Below are positions 36,219 through 45,924 of a DNA stretch of 58,168 bases, piece by piece. The notes under the pieces were generated by a model, which made no database searches, had not been told where the DNA came from, and saw nothing but the letters and a program-made list of their open reading frames with translations. The stretch covers positions 29,936 to 88,103 of the forward strand of contig NZ_LR734835.1 of assembly GCF_900010725.2 (NCBI RefSeq), written 5' to 3'. How positions within the stretch are numbered: position 1 is the stretch's first letter; the number at the start of each line of letters is the position of its first letter. Made by a program: the position numbers and the translations under genes. Source of the stretch: Planktothrix serta PCC 8927. Its GTDB lineage: Bacteria > Cyanobacteriota > Cyanobacteriia > Cyanobacteriales > Microcoleaceae.

Positions 36219-39200
36219 CTATTCCCGATAAAGTTTCCAAAAAATATCATACATTTCCTTAGCTAATTTTTTAGGATTCCATAACGGAGCTAAAGAGTTA
36301 GGGTTTTGAGATTGAATTAAATGGGATTTAATTTGAGCGCGTAAATTCGCATCCAAACCTAATCTAATCCCTAATTCTGTATATTCTTCCCAACTCCAAG
36401 CAACACCGATCTCTAAATTTACGGCTTTTAAAAACGAATAACCCATGCGGGAAAGATACTGTTCACCAGCATGAGTAACTATCGGTAAATTGGCAGATAA
36501 CGCTTCTAAATTATGGGTTCCTCCATTATAGGGATAGGAATCTAATAACGCATCAGCCACATAATAAATAGCTCGATGTTCTTCTTCTGTTCGAGTTAAC
36601 CCAATAAACATCACCCGACTTTTATCAATATCCTGTTCTGCACAAACTTGTTGATACATTTCTCGAATTAATTGATTATCCCCTTGACCTTTGCGAAGTA
36701 GCACACTATTAGGAACACCCTTCAGAATTTTAACTTGAGCTTGAATCATCTCCAGATTAGTTTTTCGTCCGGGTGCAACACATAAATACACGATTTGATC
36801 GAGTTGAATATTCAAACTATTTCTAACTGCATTTCGATCCACCGGACGACTTTTAAAAGGTTCTAAAGCCACGGAAGTATGCGGTAAACGGATTAACTGC
36901 TCTAGGTAATGTTTTTCAATGCCTTGGGGATGGGTATATTGATCACAGAAGAAATAGTTATCTGGGGAAATATAGGGAGCATCAAACCCTAACCAAGACA
37001 CACAAACTGGGGCAGGTCTACGATATAAAATCTGGACATTTGTAGGAACAGTCATAGAGTCTAAATCCACTAAAATATCTAACTGATCTTTGAGGATTTC
37101 TGCTGATAATTCCTCCGCCGAAGCAAAGCCATTAGGATAGGCTTTTGGCCAATAAAATCGAGTTGCTATTTGTTCAAATCGTTGAGTAACTTCATCCGCA
37201 GGTAACTGTCCGGTAACATAAATATAAATCTCAGGAGAAATTAGGGATAATTCTCGAATTAATGTTTCACTACACCATCCCACAGAATGACGACGGAAGT
37301 GTTTAGAAATAAAGCCAATTCTCAGGGATTTAGAGGCAGTTTTGGAAGGCACAGAAGCATACTGAGGGGATAAAACATCACTAAAGCGATGTTTAGCATA
37401 TTGTTGAGCAATCAATCGATAAAATTGAGCATTGGCTTCTAAAGCATCCCGAAGATGAGACAGGGTAAACAGGAGAATTTCATACAGAATAATCACTTCC
37501 CCGATGCCCAATTGATCGGGATATTGATAACAGATTTTTTCTAATTCTATAAGTTTTTCTAAAGCGGGTTGACAAGCCCCAGATTGACTATAGGCAAAAA
37601 TATAGGAAATAGCCGATAACACCGGAACTTTATCCCCACATTTTTGACAATATAAATCCGACATTTCCCGCGCTTTTGCTAAATTTGTGGAATGACTGAG
37701 TAAATCACATAACTGTTGATAGGCTTCTGTAAAATCGGGTTTAAGTTCAATAGCTTTCTCTAAATTAATAATCGCTTCTGCGGGTTGATCATGTTTGCGA
37801 ATATGGGCTAATCGACAATGAATTTCTGCCCAATTCGGTTTAATAGCTAAGGCTTGTTCAAAGTTTTGAATTGCGGCGGTGACATTGCCAATTCGAGCAT
37901 AAAGGTTAGCTAAATTGGCATAACTATCCATAGAATCGGGTTGAAGTTTAATCACTTGCTGATAGTGATAAATTGCCTTTTCTACCTCTCCTTGATTGGA
38001 GAAAATATGACCGAGATAAAGATGGGGTTGGGGTAAATCGGGGTTGAGTTCAATGGATTTGTAATATAATTTAATTGCTTCTTTTTCTTGCCCTTGTTGC
38101 GATCGCACACTCCCTAGATTAGAATAGACTTCTGCCCAATTGGGTTTTAAGGAAATGGCTCGTTGATAACTTTGAACAGCCTCCTCCCATAAGCCTCGAC
38201 GCGCTAAACTATTGCCAAATTCAAAGTTAAATTCGGCTTCAACTAAATTCGGTTGTAATTCTAAGGCTTTTTGCCAAGCAGCAATAGATTCATCCGCCCG
38301 ACCTAGGGTTTGAAATACTTTGCCTAAATTCCAATAAACCGCCGCTAAATTAGGATTAAGTTCTAACGCTTTTTGATAACTAGAAATCGCCTGATCCCAA
38401 CGTTGCATTTTAAACAACATTGTTCCCACATTAGCGTGAACTTCGGCAAAATTGGGTTGGAGTTCTAAAGCTTGAGAATAAGAGCGTAATGCCGCTTCAA
38501 TTTTCCCTTGAAAATGTAAGGTATTTCCTAATGTTAAATAGGCAGGTAAATAGTCGGGTTGTAGTTTTAGAGCTTGATGACAAGCTGCGATCGCTTGATC
38601 ATAAAGTCCTTGATTCATTAAGAGTTCAGCTTGTTGCTTATACTGTTCGGCTGCGGAGTTTTCGCTCTTTTTTGAAACAGGATTTTCAACAAAAAATTGT
38701 TCATTCCCAGAAGCAATTAACGCCGTTTGAATATTCGACTCTGATCGAGATTTAAGTTCTTTCTCTAGTCCAGAACTCGCTAGTTCTACCCCTCCTTCAT
38801 AAAACCCTTGATTGTCTTCCTGAACTTCACTATCTTCCTGGAGTTTTAACTGAAGTAGTCGATCAAGTTCCTGATGAGCAAAAACCTGTTGAGGATTAAT
38901 TTCAATAGCTTTTTTATAACAATCAATAGCGTAATTTATTTGATCAATTTTTAGCCAACTTTCAGCTAATTTTAAATAAAATAATTCTTGCTTGGGTTGC
39001 AGAGCGATCGCTTTTTGATAATAATCAATAGCTGGATTGATTTGATTCTGTTTACTCATTAAATTACCCAGCATCCAATAAATTAACCCGTAATTAGAAT
39101 TAATTTCTAGTGCTTTTTGATAACACGAAAACGCCTGATTAAATCGTTCTTGCTGAAAATAAACACTTCCCAAATTAGCATAAGCTTCTAGGAAATTCGG

Positions 39201-39512
39201 TTGAATTTCTATTCCTTGGCTATAGGCCCAAATTGCCAAATCCAAACGAGATTGAGTATAAAACGCATTACCAACAACTAAATAAGCAGAGGATAATTGG
39301 GGTTGTAAACTCAGAGCTTGATTGAGACTATTAATTCCGTCCTCTTCCTTTCCGATTAAAATATAAGCTTCCGCCAATTTTTTATAAACTTCTGCCTCTT
39401 GGGAATCTATCTTTAAAGCTTGCTGAAATCTATTGATCGCAGCTTCTAAATTTCCCAATTCTTTAAGCTGAATTCCTTGTTTTAATAAGGCAGAAACGGA
39501 ATCTAAACTCAC
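36219..39512 (-). CDS. TPR protein with SPINDLY-type O-linked glycosyltransferase domain
   Basis: This large protein of 1097 residues contains about sixteen TPR repeats in two blocks (residues about 5-215 and 285-610) with a low-complexity linker between them. The C-terminal 390 residues are a GT41-type catalytic domain: IGFISKHFRRHSVGWCSETL, the VLVDLD region, and LLDSYPYNGGTHNLEALSANLP with AGEQYLSRMGYSFLKAV. Homologues transfer GlcNAc or fucose to Ser/Thr of proteins. Several paralogues are usual in filamentous cyanobacteria. The TPR array should present substrates. Donor sugar and targets are not predictable. The gene stands alone. Confidence 0.9.
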   Translation of the reverse strand: MSLDSVSALLKQGIQLKELGNLEAAINRFQQALKIDSQEAEVYKKLAEAYILIGKEEDGINSLNQALSLQPQLSSAYLVVGNAFYTQSRLDLAIWAYSQGIEIQPNFLEAYANLGSVYFQQERFNQAFSCYQKALEINSNYGLIYWMLGNLMSKQNQINPAIDYYQKAIALQPKQELFYLKLAESWLKIDQINYAIDCYKKAIEINPQQVFAHQELDRLLQLKLQEDSEVQEDNQGFYEGGVELASSGLEKELKSRSESNIQTALIASGNEQFFVENPVSKKSENSAAEQYKQQAELLMNQGLYDQAIAACHQALKLQPDYLPAYLTLGNTLHFQGKIEAALRSYSQALELQPNFAEVHANVGTMLFKMQRWDQAISSYQKALELNPNLAAVYWNLGKVFQTLGRADESIAAWQKALELQPNLVEAEFNFEFGNSLARRGLWEEAVQSYQRAISLKPNWAEVYSNLGSVRSQQGQEKEAIKLYYKSIELNPDLPQPHLYLGHIFSNQGEVEKAIYHYQQVIKLQPDSMDSYANLANLYARIGNVTAAIQNFEQALAIKPNWAEIHCRLAHIRKHDQPAEAIINLEKAIELKPDFTEAYQQLCDLLSHSTNLAKAREMSDLYCQKCGDKVPVLSAISYIFAYSQSGACQPALEKLIELEKICYQYPDQLGIGEVIILYEILLFTLSHLRDALEANAQFYRLIAQQYAKHRFSDVLSPQYASVPSKTASKSLRIGFISKHFRRHSVGWCSETLIRELSLISPEIYIYVTGQLPADEVTQRFEQIATRFYWPKAYPNGFASAEELSAEILKDQLDILVDLDSMTVPTNVQILYRRPAPVCVSWLGFDAPYISPDNYFFCDQYTHPQGIEKHYLEQLIRLPHTSVALEPFKSRPVDRNAVRNSLNIQLDQIVYLCVAPGRKTNLEMIQAQVKILKGVPNSVLLRKGQGDNQLIREMYQQVCAEQDIDKSRVMFIGLTRTEEEHRAIYYVADALLDSYPYNGGTHNLEALSANLPIVTHAGEQYLSRMGYSFLKAVNLEIGVAWSWEEYTELGIRLGLDANLRAQIKSHLIQSQNPNSLAPLWNPKKLAKEMYDIFWKLYRE

Positions 39513-39766
39513 AAGTTACTCTCCAATCAATAATTAAACACCCATTTTAATAATTATAGCAATCAGCAGGGAGCGTGTTTACAAAAACTTTCGTCTTCTT
39601 TGTGTCCTTGTGTCTTTGGGGTTAAATTAGGCTTTCTCCTTATAAACATAGCCACAAAAACTGCTATATATTCCCTAATTGCCCCAAACTCGGTAGACTA
39701 ATCAGGGGGAGTTAAATTTAAAATTGCCCAGTGTCCAAAACAGTCCTTTATTCAGGATAAATTAGA
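39513..39766. other. Intergenic region between divergent OGT and rpiA genes
   Basis: A gap of 254 bp with no supportable gene. It must hold promoters for both flanking genes, but I could not assign boxes. A TATAGCA fragment at 39555 recalls the ends of the heptamer elements. Confidence 0.4.
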
Positions 39767-40477
39767 ATGAGTGAACAAGATCCCGTAACATTGATGAAAC
39801 AGTACGTCGGGAAAGCGGCGGCGGATCGAGTACAATCGGGAATGATTGTTGGACTCGGAACAGGTTCGACAACAGCCTATGCCATTCAGTATATTGGAGA
39901 ACGTCTAAAAAGTGGGGATATCAAAGATATTAAAGGTATTCCGACCTCGTTTCAAGCAACAGTATTAGCCAAAGAATATGGCATCCCCTTAACAACATTA
40001 GATGAAGTTGATAAAATAGATATTGCCATTGATGGCGCCGATGAAGTTGACCCGCAAAAGAATTTAATAAAAGGAGGTGGCGCTGCCCATACTCGTGAGA
40101 AAATTGTTGATAGTTTGGCGGATGTTTTTATTGTTGTCGTCGATAGTTCTAAATTAGTTGATCGACTCGGATCAACGTTTTTATTACCCGTTGAAGTCAT
40201 TCCTATGGCCATGACTCCTGTAATGAAAGCGATCGAAAAATTAGGAGGAAAACCGACCCTGAGAATGGGGGTGAAAAAAGCTGGGCCAGTGGTGACAGAT
40301 GAAGGAAATTTAGTCATTGATGTTAAATTTGATGCCCTGAAAAATCCCGCCGAATTAGAAAAAGAAATCAACAATATTCCTGGAGTTTTAGATAACGGTT
40401 TATTTGTGGGGGTTGCTAATATAATCCTTGTGGGTGAAGTTATCGACGGACAAGCTAAAGTTCGGGAAATTTCCTAA
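39767..40477 (+). CDS. rpiA: Ribose-5-phosphate isomerase A
   Basis: The 236-residue protein has [12 protein letters not shown] (substrate phosphate loop), AIDGADEVD with the catalytic acidic residues, and [13 protein letters not shown] with the catalytic lysine region. It interconverts ribulose-5-phosphate and ribose-5-phosphate in the Calvin cycle and pentose phosphate pathway. Length is normal. The last seven codons and the stop, KVREIS, are repeated downstream because the gene end is part of a 139-bp tandem duplication. Confidence 0.97.
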   Translation: MSEQDPVTLMKQYVGKAAADRVQSGMIVGLGTGSTTAYAIQYIGERLKSGDIKDIKGIPTSFQATVLAKEYGIPLTTLDEVDKIDIAIDGADEVDPQKNLIKGGGAAHTREKIVDSLADVFIVVVDSSKLVDRLGSTFLLPVEVIPMAMTPVMKAIEKLGGKPTLRMGVKKAGPVVTDEGNLVIDVKFDALKNPAELEKEINNIPGVLDNGLFVGVANIILVGEVIDGQAKVREIS

Positions 40478-40734
40478 CCTAAAAACTCTTGTTCCCTGGT
40501 TCTACCAGGGAATATAATACTAGAGGCTCTGCCTCTATTTAACAGCAGGCGGAGCCTGCAAAAAGACATTGCTAGGTAGAACCTAGCAACGAGAGAAAGT
40601 TCGGGAAATTTCCTAACCTGAAAACCCTTGTTCCCTGGTTCTACCAGGGAATAGCCTACTAGAGGCTCTGCCTCTATTTAACAGCAGGCGGAGCCTGCAA
40701 AAAGACATTGCTAGGTAGAACCTAGCAACGAGAT
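40457..40734. repeat. 139-bp tandem duplication that includes the rpiA 3' end
   Basis: Unit one (40457-40595) and unit two (40596-40734) are nearly identical. Both start AAAGTTCGGGAAATTTCCTA, the end of rpiA, and contain the hairpins TTCCCTGGTTCTACCAGGGAA, a GCAGGCGGAGCCTGC palindrome and GCTAGGTAGAACCTAGC. The few differences lie near the first hairpin. Confidence 0.9.
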
Positions 40735-40760
40735 AAACTAACTATAATATCAACTTTTAT

Positions 40761-41945
40761 ATGATGTATTACAGACGATTTGGACGAACAGAATTACCGA
40801 TGCCTGTGTTTTCTTGTGGCGGGATGAGATATCAACATCAATGGCAAGATATCCCCTTTGATCAAATTCCTGAAGCTAACCAAAAACAAGTCGAAGCTTG
40901 TATTTATCGTTCTCTGGAATTGGGAATTAATCATATTGAAACGGCTAGGGGTTATGGGACTTCAGAAATGCAGTTAGGGAAAATTTTACCCCAACTTCCC
41001 AGAGAAAGATTAATGGTACAAACTAAAGTTTCTCCCAGTCCCGATCCTTTGAAATTTAAACAAGATTTTGATCAATCTTTGGCTTATTTACAATTAGATT
41101 ATATCGATTTATTGGCTATTCATGGGATTAATAATGATCAAGGTTTAGAGGATTCTATTAAACCTGGGGGTTGTTTAGCGATCGCCAAGCAATTACAAGC
41201 GCAGGGAAAAGTTAGATTTATCGGATTTTCTACTCATGGCCCTACCGAAATTATTACTAAAACTATTGAAACCAATGAATTTGATTATGTCAATTTACAT
41301 TGGTATTATATTAATCAAAATAATTGGCCAGCAATTGAAGCGGCAACTCGCCACGATCTGGGGGTTTTTATTATTAGTCCTTCCGATAAAGGCGGTCAAC
41401 TCTATAACCCCCCTGAAAAGTTAGTCAATTTGTGTTTTCCTTTGAGTCCAATGGTGTTTAATGATTTATTTTGTTTAAGTCATCCTCAAGTTCATACTTT
41501 AAGTATTGGAGCTTCTCAAGCAACGGATTTTGATGAACATTTAAAAACTATTCCCCTTTTAGATCGCTGGGATGAAATTTTACCTCCTATTCAGCAACGT
41601 TTAGAACAGGAATTAATTAATTGTTTTGGGGAAAATTGGGCAAAAACCTGGCATATTGGTTTACCCCGTCAGGAACAAACCCCGAATAATATTAATATTC
41701 CGGTGATTTTGTGGTTAAGAAATTTAGCGATCGCTTATGATATGATTGAATATGCTAAAATGCGCTATAATTTATTAGGAAATGCCGGGGATTGGTTTCC
41801 GGGAAAAAATGCTGAAGGGGTAGAAAATTTAGATTTAAGTCAATGTTTAGTTAACAGTCTCCACGCGGATAAAATTCCTCAACTCTTAGCAGAAACCCAT
41901 CAATTATTACAAGCTGAAACGGTTTTACGGTTATCGAAAAGTTAA
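40761..41945 (+). CDS. Aldo/keto reductase
   Basis: The 394-residue protein starts MMYYRRFGRTELPMPVFSCG and has an AKR barrel with the usual Tyr (ETARGYGTSEMQLG), Lys (LMVQTKVSPS) and His (DLLAIHGIN) of the catalytic tetrad. The Asp normally found before the Tyr loop is Glu here (NHIETARGYG). The C-terminal 100 residues (LEQELINCFGENWAKTWHIGLP) resemble the extended family in which a ferredoxin-like or helical part follows, but no CxxC motif remains. It may be a cyanobacterial carbonyl reductase. Substrate unknown. Confidence 0.85.
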   Translation: MMYYRRFGRTELPMPVFSCGGMRYQHQWQDIPFDQIPEANQKQVEACIYRSLELGINHIETARGYGTSEMQLGKILPQLPRERLMVQTKVSPSPDPLKFKQDFDQSLAYLQLDYIDLLAIHGINNDQGLEDSIKPGGCLAIAKQLQAQGKVRFIGFSTHGPTEIITKTIETNEFDYVNLHWYYINQNNWPAIEAATRHDLGVFIISPSDKGGQLYNPPEKLVNLCFPLSPMVFNDLFCLSHPQVHTLSIGASQATDFDEHLKTIPLLDRWDEILPPIQQRLEQELINCFGENWAKTWHIGLPRQEQTPNNINIPVILWLRNLAIAYDMIEYAKMRYNLLGNAGDWFPGKNAEGVENLDLSQCLVNSLHADKIPQLLAETHQLLQAETVLRLSKS

Positions 41946-42025
41946 GAGATAAGGAGAGTTTATTGAAATTTCTGTTATAGTGCTCCGCACTCTTAGAACA
42001 GGGAATAATAATATTAAGTAAAAAT

Positions 42026-43177
42026 TTATAAACCGCCACCAGGACGATGAAGTAAGTCAAAATTTTCGTCGAAATATTCTTGAAAAGTAACGGGAAAATC
42101 TTCTATTCCCTCTATAGGATTATCTAATTTATCTAAATTAATTAATTCTCCATCTTTAAGAGATTGTATAATAAAAGGGGAATGAGTTGTCGCAATAAAT
42201 TGAATTTTGGGAAAAGTTTGTCGTAAATCATTAACAACTTTTCTTTGCCATTTTGGGTGTAAATGTAAATCAATTTCATCAATTAAAACAATTCCCGGAG
42301 TTTGACTGGCGGCTTGATCTTCTAATTGAGGATTAAGAACTGCTGCACGATAAGCAATATCAGCAACCATCGCTAACATATTACGAACACCATCACTTAA
42401 CAGCCGAAAAGGAAGAATTTTTCCTTGATTTGATGTAATCATTAAATCATCTTCTAATAAATCATATTTGATACTATTCCAATCTTCTACACAATTAGTG
42501 ATCGCTTGTTTAACTGATATTAAAACTTTTAGGGTTTCATTTCGTTGCATTCCTACCATTTCCATTGTTTTAAACCAACGTAACATCAATTTTTGATTAG
42601 ATGCAGCATCTAAACAATCTAAATAACCCCTCATGCGAGATCCAGGTTCAAGAGTTTCTACTGCCCTTTCTTTTTTTTGTAGCCATAATCTTCCAGTACC
42701 ATAATAAGCAATTAAAGGTAAAACAATATTTTCACCTAGACTTACCTTTTGTTGCATCTTTTCGGAAATTTCAATCAGATCAGTTGCACCTATTCGCGTA
42801 GTTCTTCCTCCTCTTTTTCTTAATTCTCTTGTCCACGCAATAGTAAGAGAATCGAATTTATTTAATAAATTCGCGGGATTTTCACTAATTGAACCTACAC
42901 AATAAATCTTAACGGGATATTGAGGTTCTAAGGTGGGAATTTTATTTTTTGTATAACTAATTCTATAAATTTCATCATCGCGTATATGACGAGAATGAAC
43001 ATCATTAAAACCAAGAAATAAACTTCCTATTCCCACAGCTAAAGCATCAAGTAAAGCTGTTTTTCCAGTACAGTTATCTCCAACAAAGACAGTAAAATTT
43101 TGTGAGAAATCAAATTTTTTCTCTTTAAAACCCCGAAAATTTTTGACTTCAATATGATTAATTTTCATTAGTTTCAT
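42026..43177 (-). CDS. AAA family ATPase (COG3950/RecF-like)
   Basis: The 383-residue ATPase has Walker A GDNCTGKTALL near residues 34-44 and IVLIDEIDLHLHPKWQRKVV (Walker B plus the Asp-containing D-loop), followed by IQFIATTHSPFIIQS. The head and hinge are SMC-like with only a short insert. It resembles the ATP-binding proteins of COG3950 that include ATPases of Septu, retron and related anti-phage systems. No HNH or other effector is next to it, so it seems to be an orphan. The unusual C-terminus FDLLHRPGGGL ends in glycines. It lies 39 bp downstream of cysS. Confidence 0.8.
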   Translation of the reverse strand: MKLMKINHIEVKNFRGFKEKKFDFSQNFTVFVGDNCTGKTALLDALAVGIGSLFLGFNDVHSRHIRDDEIYRISYTKNKIPTLEPQYPVKIYCVGSISENPANLLNKFDSLTIAWTRELRKRGGRTTRIGATDLIEISEKMQQKVSLGENIVLPLIAYYGTGRLWLQKKERAVETLEPGSRMRGYLDCLDAASNQKLMLRWFKTMEMVGMQRNETLKVLISVKQAITNCVEDWNSIKYDLLEDDLMITSNQGKILPFRLLSDGVRNMLAMVADIAYRAAVLNPQLEDQAASQTPGIVLIDEIDLHLHPKWQRKVVNDLRQTFPKIQFIATTHSPFIIQSLKDGELINLDKLDNPIEGIEDFPVTFQEYFDENFDLLHRPGGGL

Positions 43178-43216
43178 CCTTGCTTAAAGTTGGATAATTA
43201 GATTAATCAGTCTTAA

Positions 43217-44680
43217 TTAACGATGCCAAATGGTTTGATTTCCGGGTTGATCAATTAAGGTAATCCCTAACTGTTTGAGATGCTCTCGAATGCGATCGCT
43301 CTCCCCATAATTCTTAGCTTTTTTCGCCTCTAACCGTTGTTGAACAAACACCTCAATCTCCTCATCACTCAACCCACCTTCACCCGGTAGAGACGTTGCA
43401 TGCAACGTCTCTACCGGATGTGCTTCTAACCCGAAAACGGTAGCTAATTCCCTTAAAGTTTGCCAGGTTTTTTGTAATTGTTCTGTAGAGGTATTGATTT
43501 CGCCTCCATGTATTAAGATATTGCGATCGCGTCTTAATTCTTTGGCTAATTCAAATAAAACCGCTAACCCTTCAGGGGTATTAAAATCATCATCCATTGC
43601 CGTTGTAAACCGGGAAATGGCATCATCATCAATTAAGGCTTTTTCATCGGGTTTAAAGCCTAATTTCTCGCCGTATTCCGTACCAAATAATAACCCCTCT
43701 TTTAACGTATTCCATCCATTTTCAGCAGAAGCGATCGCTTCATCAGTAAAGTCTAACGGTTTGCGATAATGTCCTTGTAAAATAAATAAACGAATCACCA
43801 TTGGATCAAGAGGACTATCCAATAAAGCGCGAATTGTGGTAAAATTTCCTAACGATTTAGACATCTTTTCACCACTCACCGTCACCATACCATTGTGCAT
43901 CCAATATCGTGCTAAAGGTTGATGGGTTGCTCCTTCAGATTGAGCAATTTCATTTTCATGATGGGGGAAGACTAAATCACCACCACCGCCATGAATATCA
44001 ATGGTATTTCCTAATAGCGATCGCACCATTGCCGAACATTCAATATGCCATCCGGGGCGACCTTTTCCCCAAGGAGATTCCCACGCAGGTTCACCTAGTT
44101 TTGCCGCTTTCCAGAGGGCAAAATCCGAGGGATCTTTCTTCTTAATCACATCAGGATCAGATTGAGAAATTCGACCGCTTGCACCTGCTTGTAATTGTTC
44201 CTGTTGACGACCCGATAATTTACCATAATCGTTAAACTGTTTAACACTATAATAAACATCCCCATCGACAGCATAAGCAATTCCTTGCTGTTCTAATTCT
44301 TGGATTAATTCAATAATTTGGGGAAGATGTTCAGTAACACGAGGATAGGCATTTGCATCTTTAATATTCAAGCGTCGGATATCTTCAAAATAAGCTTGAA
44401 TATATTTATTAGAAACCGCCTCCATTGTTGCGCCTTCTAACTTAGCTCGGTTGAGAATTTTATCGTCAATATCAGTAAAATTCTGAATATAATTAACGGT
44501 ATAGCCCCTATATTCTAAATAGCGTCTAACGATATCCCAAGCAATATAGGATCTCGCATGACCTAAATGACAATAATCATAAACCGTCACCCCGCAGCAA
44601 TACATTTTTACTGTACCAGGTTCTAACGGTTGAAAATCTTCTTTTTGACGAGTTTGAGTATTATAAAGTTTGATAACCAT
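43217..44680 (-). CDS. cysS: Cysteinyl-tRNA synthetase
   Basis: This 487-residue class I synthetase has the HIGH-like HLGHARSY and the KMSKS loop in [10 protein letters not shown]. Zinc-site residues are in [10 protein letters not shown] and in GWHIECSAM with HHENE. A perfect 34-bp palindrome (43384-43417) lies in frame within the C-terminal part and encodes [12 protein letters not shown] at about residues 422-433, between the helical bundle and the anticodon-binding tail. This looks like insertion of a GTAGAGAC-family repeat in a tolerant loop. All catalytic motifs are intact. Confidence 0.97.
   Translation of the reverse strand: MVIKLYNTQTRQKEDFQPLEPGTVKMYCCGVTVYDYCHLGHARSYIAWDIVRRYLEYRGYTVNYIQNFTDIDDKILNRAKLEGATMEAVSNKYIQAYFEDIRRLNIKDANAYPRVTEHLPQIIELIQELEQQGIAYAVDGDVYYSVKQFNDYGKLSGRQQEQLQAGASGRISQSDPDVIKKKDPSDFALWKAAKLGEPAWESPWGKGRPGWHIECSAMVRSLLGNTIDIHGGGGDLVFPHHENEIAQSEGATHQPLARYWMHNGMVTVSGEKMSKSLGNFTTIRALLDSPLDPMVIRLFILQGHYRKPLDFTDEAIASAENGWNTLKEGLLFGTEYGEKLGFKPDEKALIDDDAISRFTTAMDDDFNTPEGLAVLFELAKELRRDRNILIHGGEINTSTEQLQKTWQTLRELATVFGLEAHPVETLHATSLPGEGGLSDEEIEVFVQQRLEAKKAKNYGESDRIREHLKQLGITLIDQPGNQTIWHR
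43384..43417. repeat. Perfect 34-bp palindrome inside cysS
   Basis: CCGGTAGAGACGTTGCA is followed directly by its exact reverse complement. The unit belongs to the GTAGAGAC/GTCTCTAC family scattered elsewhere in intergenic DNA, but here it is read in frame as protein. Confidence 0.95.
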
Positions 44681-44693
44681 GTTTTTTTATAAG

Positions 44694-44723
44694 AGGGAAC
44701 AGGGAATAGGGAATAGGGAATAG
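44694..44723. repeat. GGGAACA/GGGAATA heptamer run upstream of cysS
   Basis: About four tandem heptamers sit 14 bp upstream of the cysS start codon, within its presumed promoter or leader region. Confidence 0.7.
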
Positions 44724-44818
44724 AAAGAAGATTGGAGCTATAACTGTTAACTCCTACGAACGCTATCTAGTTCAAAAAGTTATTAGTGGGTTTTTACACT
44801 AACTACGGGCGGGATAAC

Positions 44819-44987
44819 CCAAGGAGTGTCAACTTAACCCACGTTAGCCCTGAACTAAAGTTCGGGCTAAAAGCTGAAGTCATCTAAAGATGACTAACAT
44901 CCTTCTTCATTAACCCGTTTTAACGGGTTTTAGCTCTTAGCCTGAAATTTATTTCAAGGCTTTTAGCCTTAAGTTGACACGCTTTGG
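44819..44987. repeat. Hairpin-rich MITE-like element, copy B
   Basis: CCAAGGAGTGTCAACTTAA and its near complement ending at 44987 form the ends. Inside, in order, are GAACTAAAGTTC, AGTCATCTAAAGATGACT, AACCCGTTTTAACGGGTT and CTGAAATTTATTTCAAG hairpins. It is the reverse complement of the order in copy A. Outside are GGGCGGG and GCCGCCCCTAC remnants of another palindrome. Confidence 0.85.
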
Positions 44988-45007
44988 GGGAGACGCCGCC
45001 CCTACGG

Positions 45008-45346
45008 TTAACATTTGACTTCTGTAAAAAAACAACTTCTTGCGCCTGTATGACAAGCGATATTGCCAATTTGTTCTATTTTTAATAATAAAGTATCGGC
45101 ATCACAATCATAATATAATGATTTAAGTTTTTGAATATGTCCTGATGTGGCTCCTTTATGCCATAATTCCGAACGAGAACGACTCCAATAGTGAACTTCT
45201 TGGGTTTCTAGGGTTTTTTGAATCGATTCTTTATTCATCCAAGCCATCATTAATACAGTTCCATCTTCTGCATCTTGAGCGATCGCAGGAATTAACCCTT
45301 GATCATTAAATTTTAACGCTTCTATCCACAAATAATCTTGATTCAT
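45008..45346 (-). CDS. hisI: Phosphoribosyl-AMP cyclohydrolase
   Basis: The 112-residue protein has [35 protein letters not shown] and the metal-binding DCDAD plus [10 protein letters not shown], all of which define HisI, the third step of histidine synthesis. Many cyanobacteria have a fused HisIE protein of about 215 residues. Here the frame ends right after the cyclohydrolase domain, and the downstream sequence is a hairpin repeat (copy B). HisE must be encoded elsewhere or may have been lost. It lies 27 bp after sufE on the same strand. Confidence 0.93.
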   Translation of the reverse strand: MNQDYLWIEALKFNDQGLIPAIAQDAEDGTVLMMAWMNKESIQKTLETQEVHYWSRSRSELWHKGATSGHIQKLKSLYYDCDADTLLLKIEQIGNIACHTGARSCFFTEVKC

Positions 45347-45373
45347 TGCTCGGTTAAATTGTCAAGTATTTTT

Positions 45374-45832
45374 TTAGATTCCTGACCCTTCAGAATTGAG
45401 GTTTGTATCACAGGTAACGGCTTTTTTCTTCAAGGTTTGAAAAATATTGAAAAAGCCGTTAGCGCGAGAAGGTGTTAAACTCGCTTGTAATCCTGTTTCT
45501 TGAATAAAATCCGGTTGAAGTTGAGCAATTTCTAGGGGGGTGAGTCCATTCATTCCCATAATTAAAAAAGCAACTAATCCTTTGGTTAATTGAGAATCAG
45601 ACTCTCCTTGAAATTGAACTTTTCCCTGATCATCTAAGTCAGCAATCACATAAACTTGTGATACACAACCGGGGACTTTATTATCAGAAATTTTCTGATC
45701 TTCTGGAAAGGTCGGAAGTTTTTGGGCGATGGTAATTAATTGTTCATAACGCAATTTATTAGAAGAAGCGCGTTTAAAACGCTGTACCATCCGTTCTAAA
45801 GTAGGGGGTAAAGGGGTTGTAGTGGAAGACAT
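45374..45832 (-). CDS. sufE: SufE-family cysteine desulfurase accessory protein
   Basis: The 152-residue protein has the sulfur-accepting cysteine C56 in DNKVPGCVSQVYVIADLDDQ, and GMNGLTPLEIAQLQPDFIQ and LTPSRANGFFNIFQTLKKKA further on, the SufE signatures. SufE takes persulfide sulfur from SufS for iron-sulfur cluster assembly. Length is typical. It is upstream of hisI by 27 bp and may be cotranscribed. Confidence 0.93.
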   Translation of the reverse strand: MSSTTTPLPPTLERMVQRFKRASSNKLRYEQLITIAQKLPTFPEDQKISDNKVPGCVSQVYVIADLDDQGKVQFQGESDSQLTKGLVAFLIMGMNGLTPLEIAQLQPDFIQETGLQASLTPSRANGFFNIFQTLKKKAVTCDTNLNSEGSGI

Positions 45833-45924
45833 GATCCAAAACGATACAATTTCTACCTAAGTTTAGCAGGTGCTGGCAAGTCGGGAGGTTATTCCTGTCA
45901 TACCCCGTAGGGGCGAGGTATTCT

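Noticed and set aside
40490-40740. Possible CRISPR-like repeat array after rpiA
   Set aside because: Only two units exist, no spacers are present, and the unit is a set of hairpins that includes the rpiA end.
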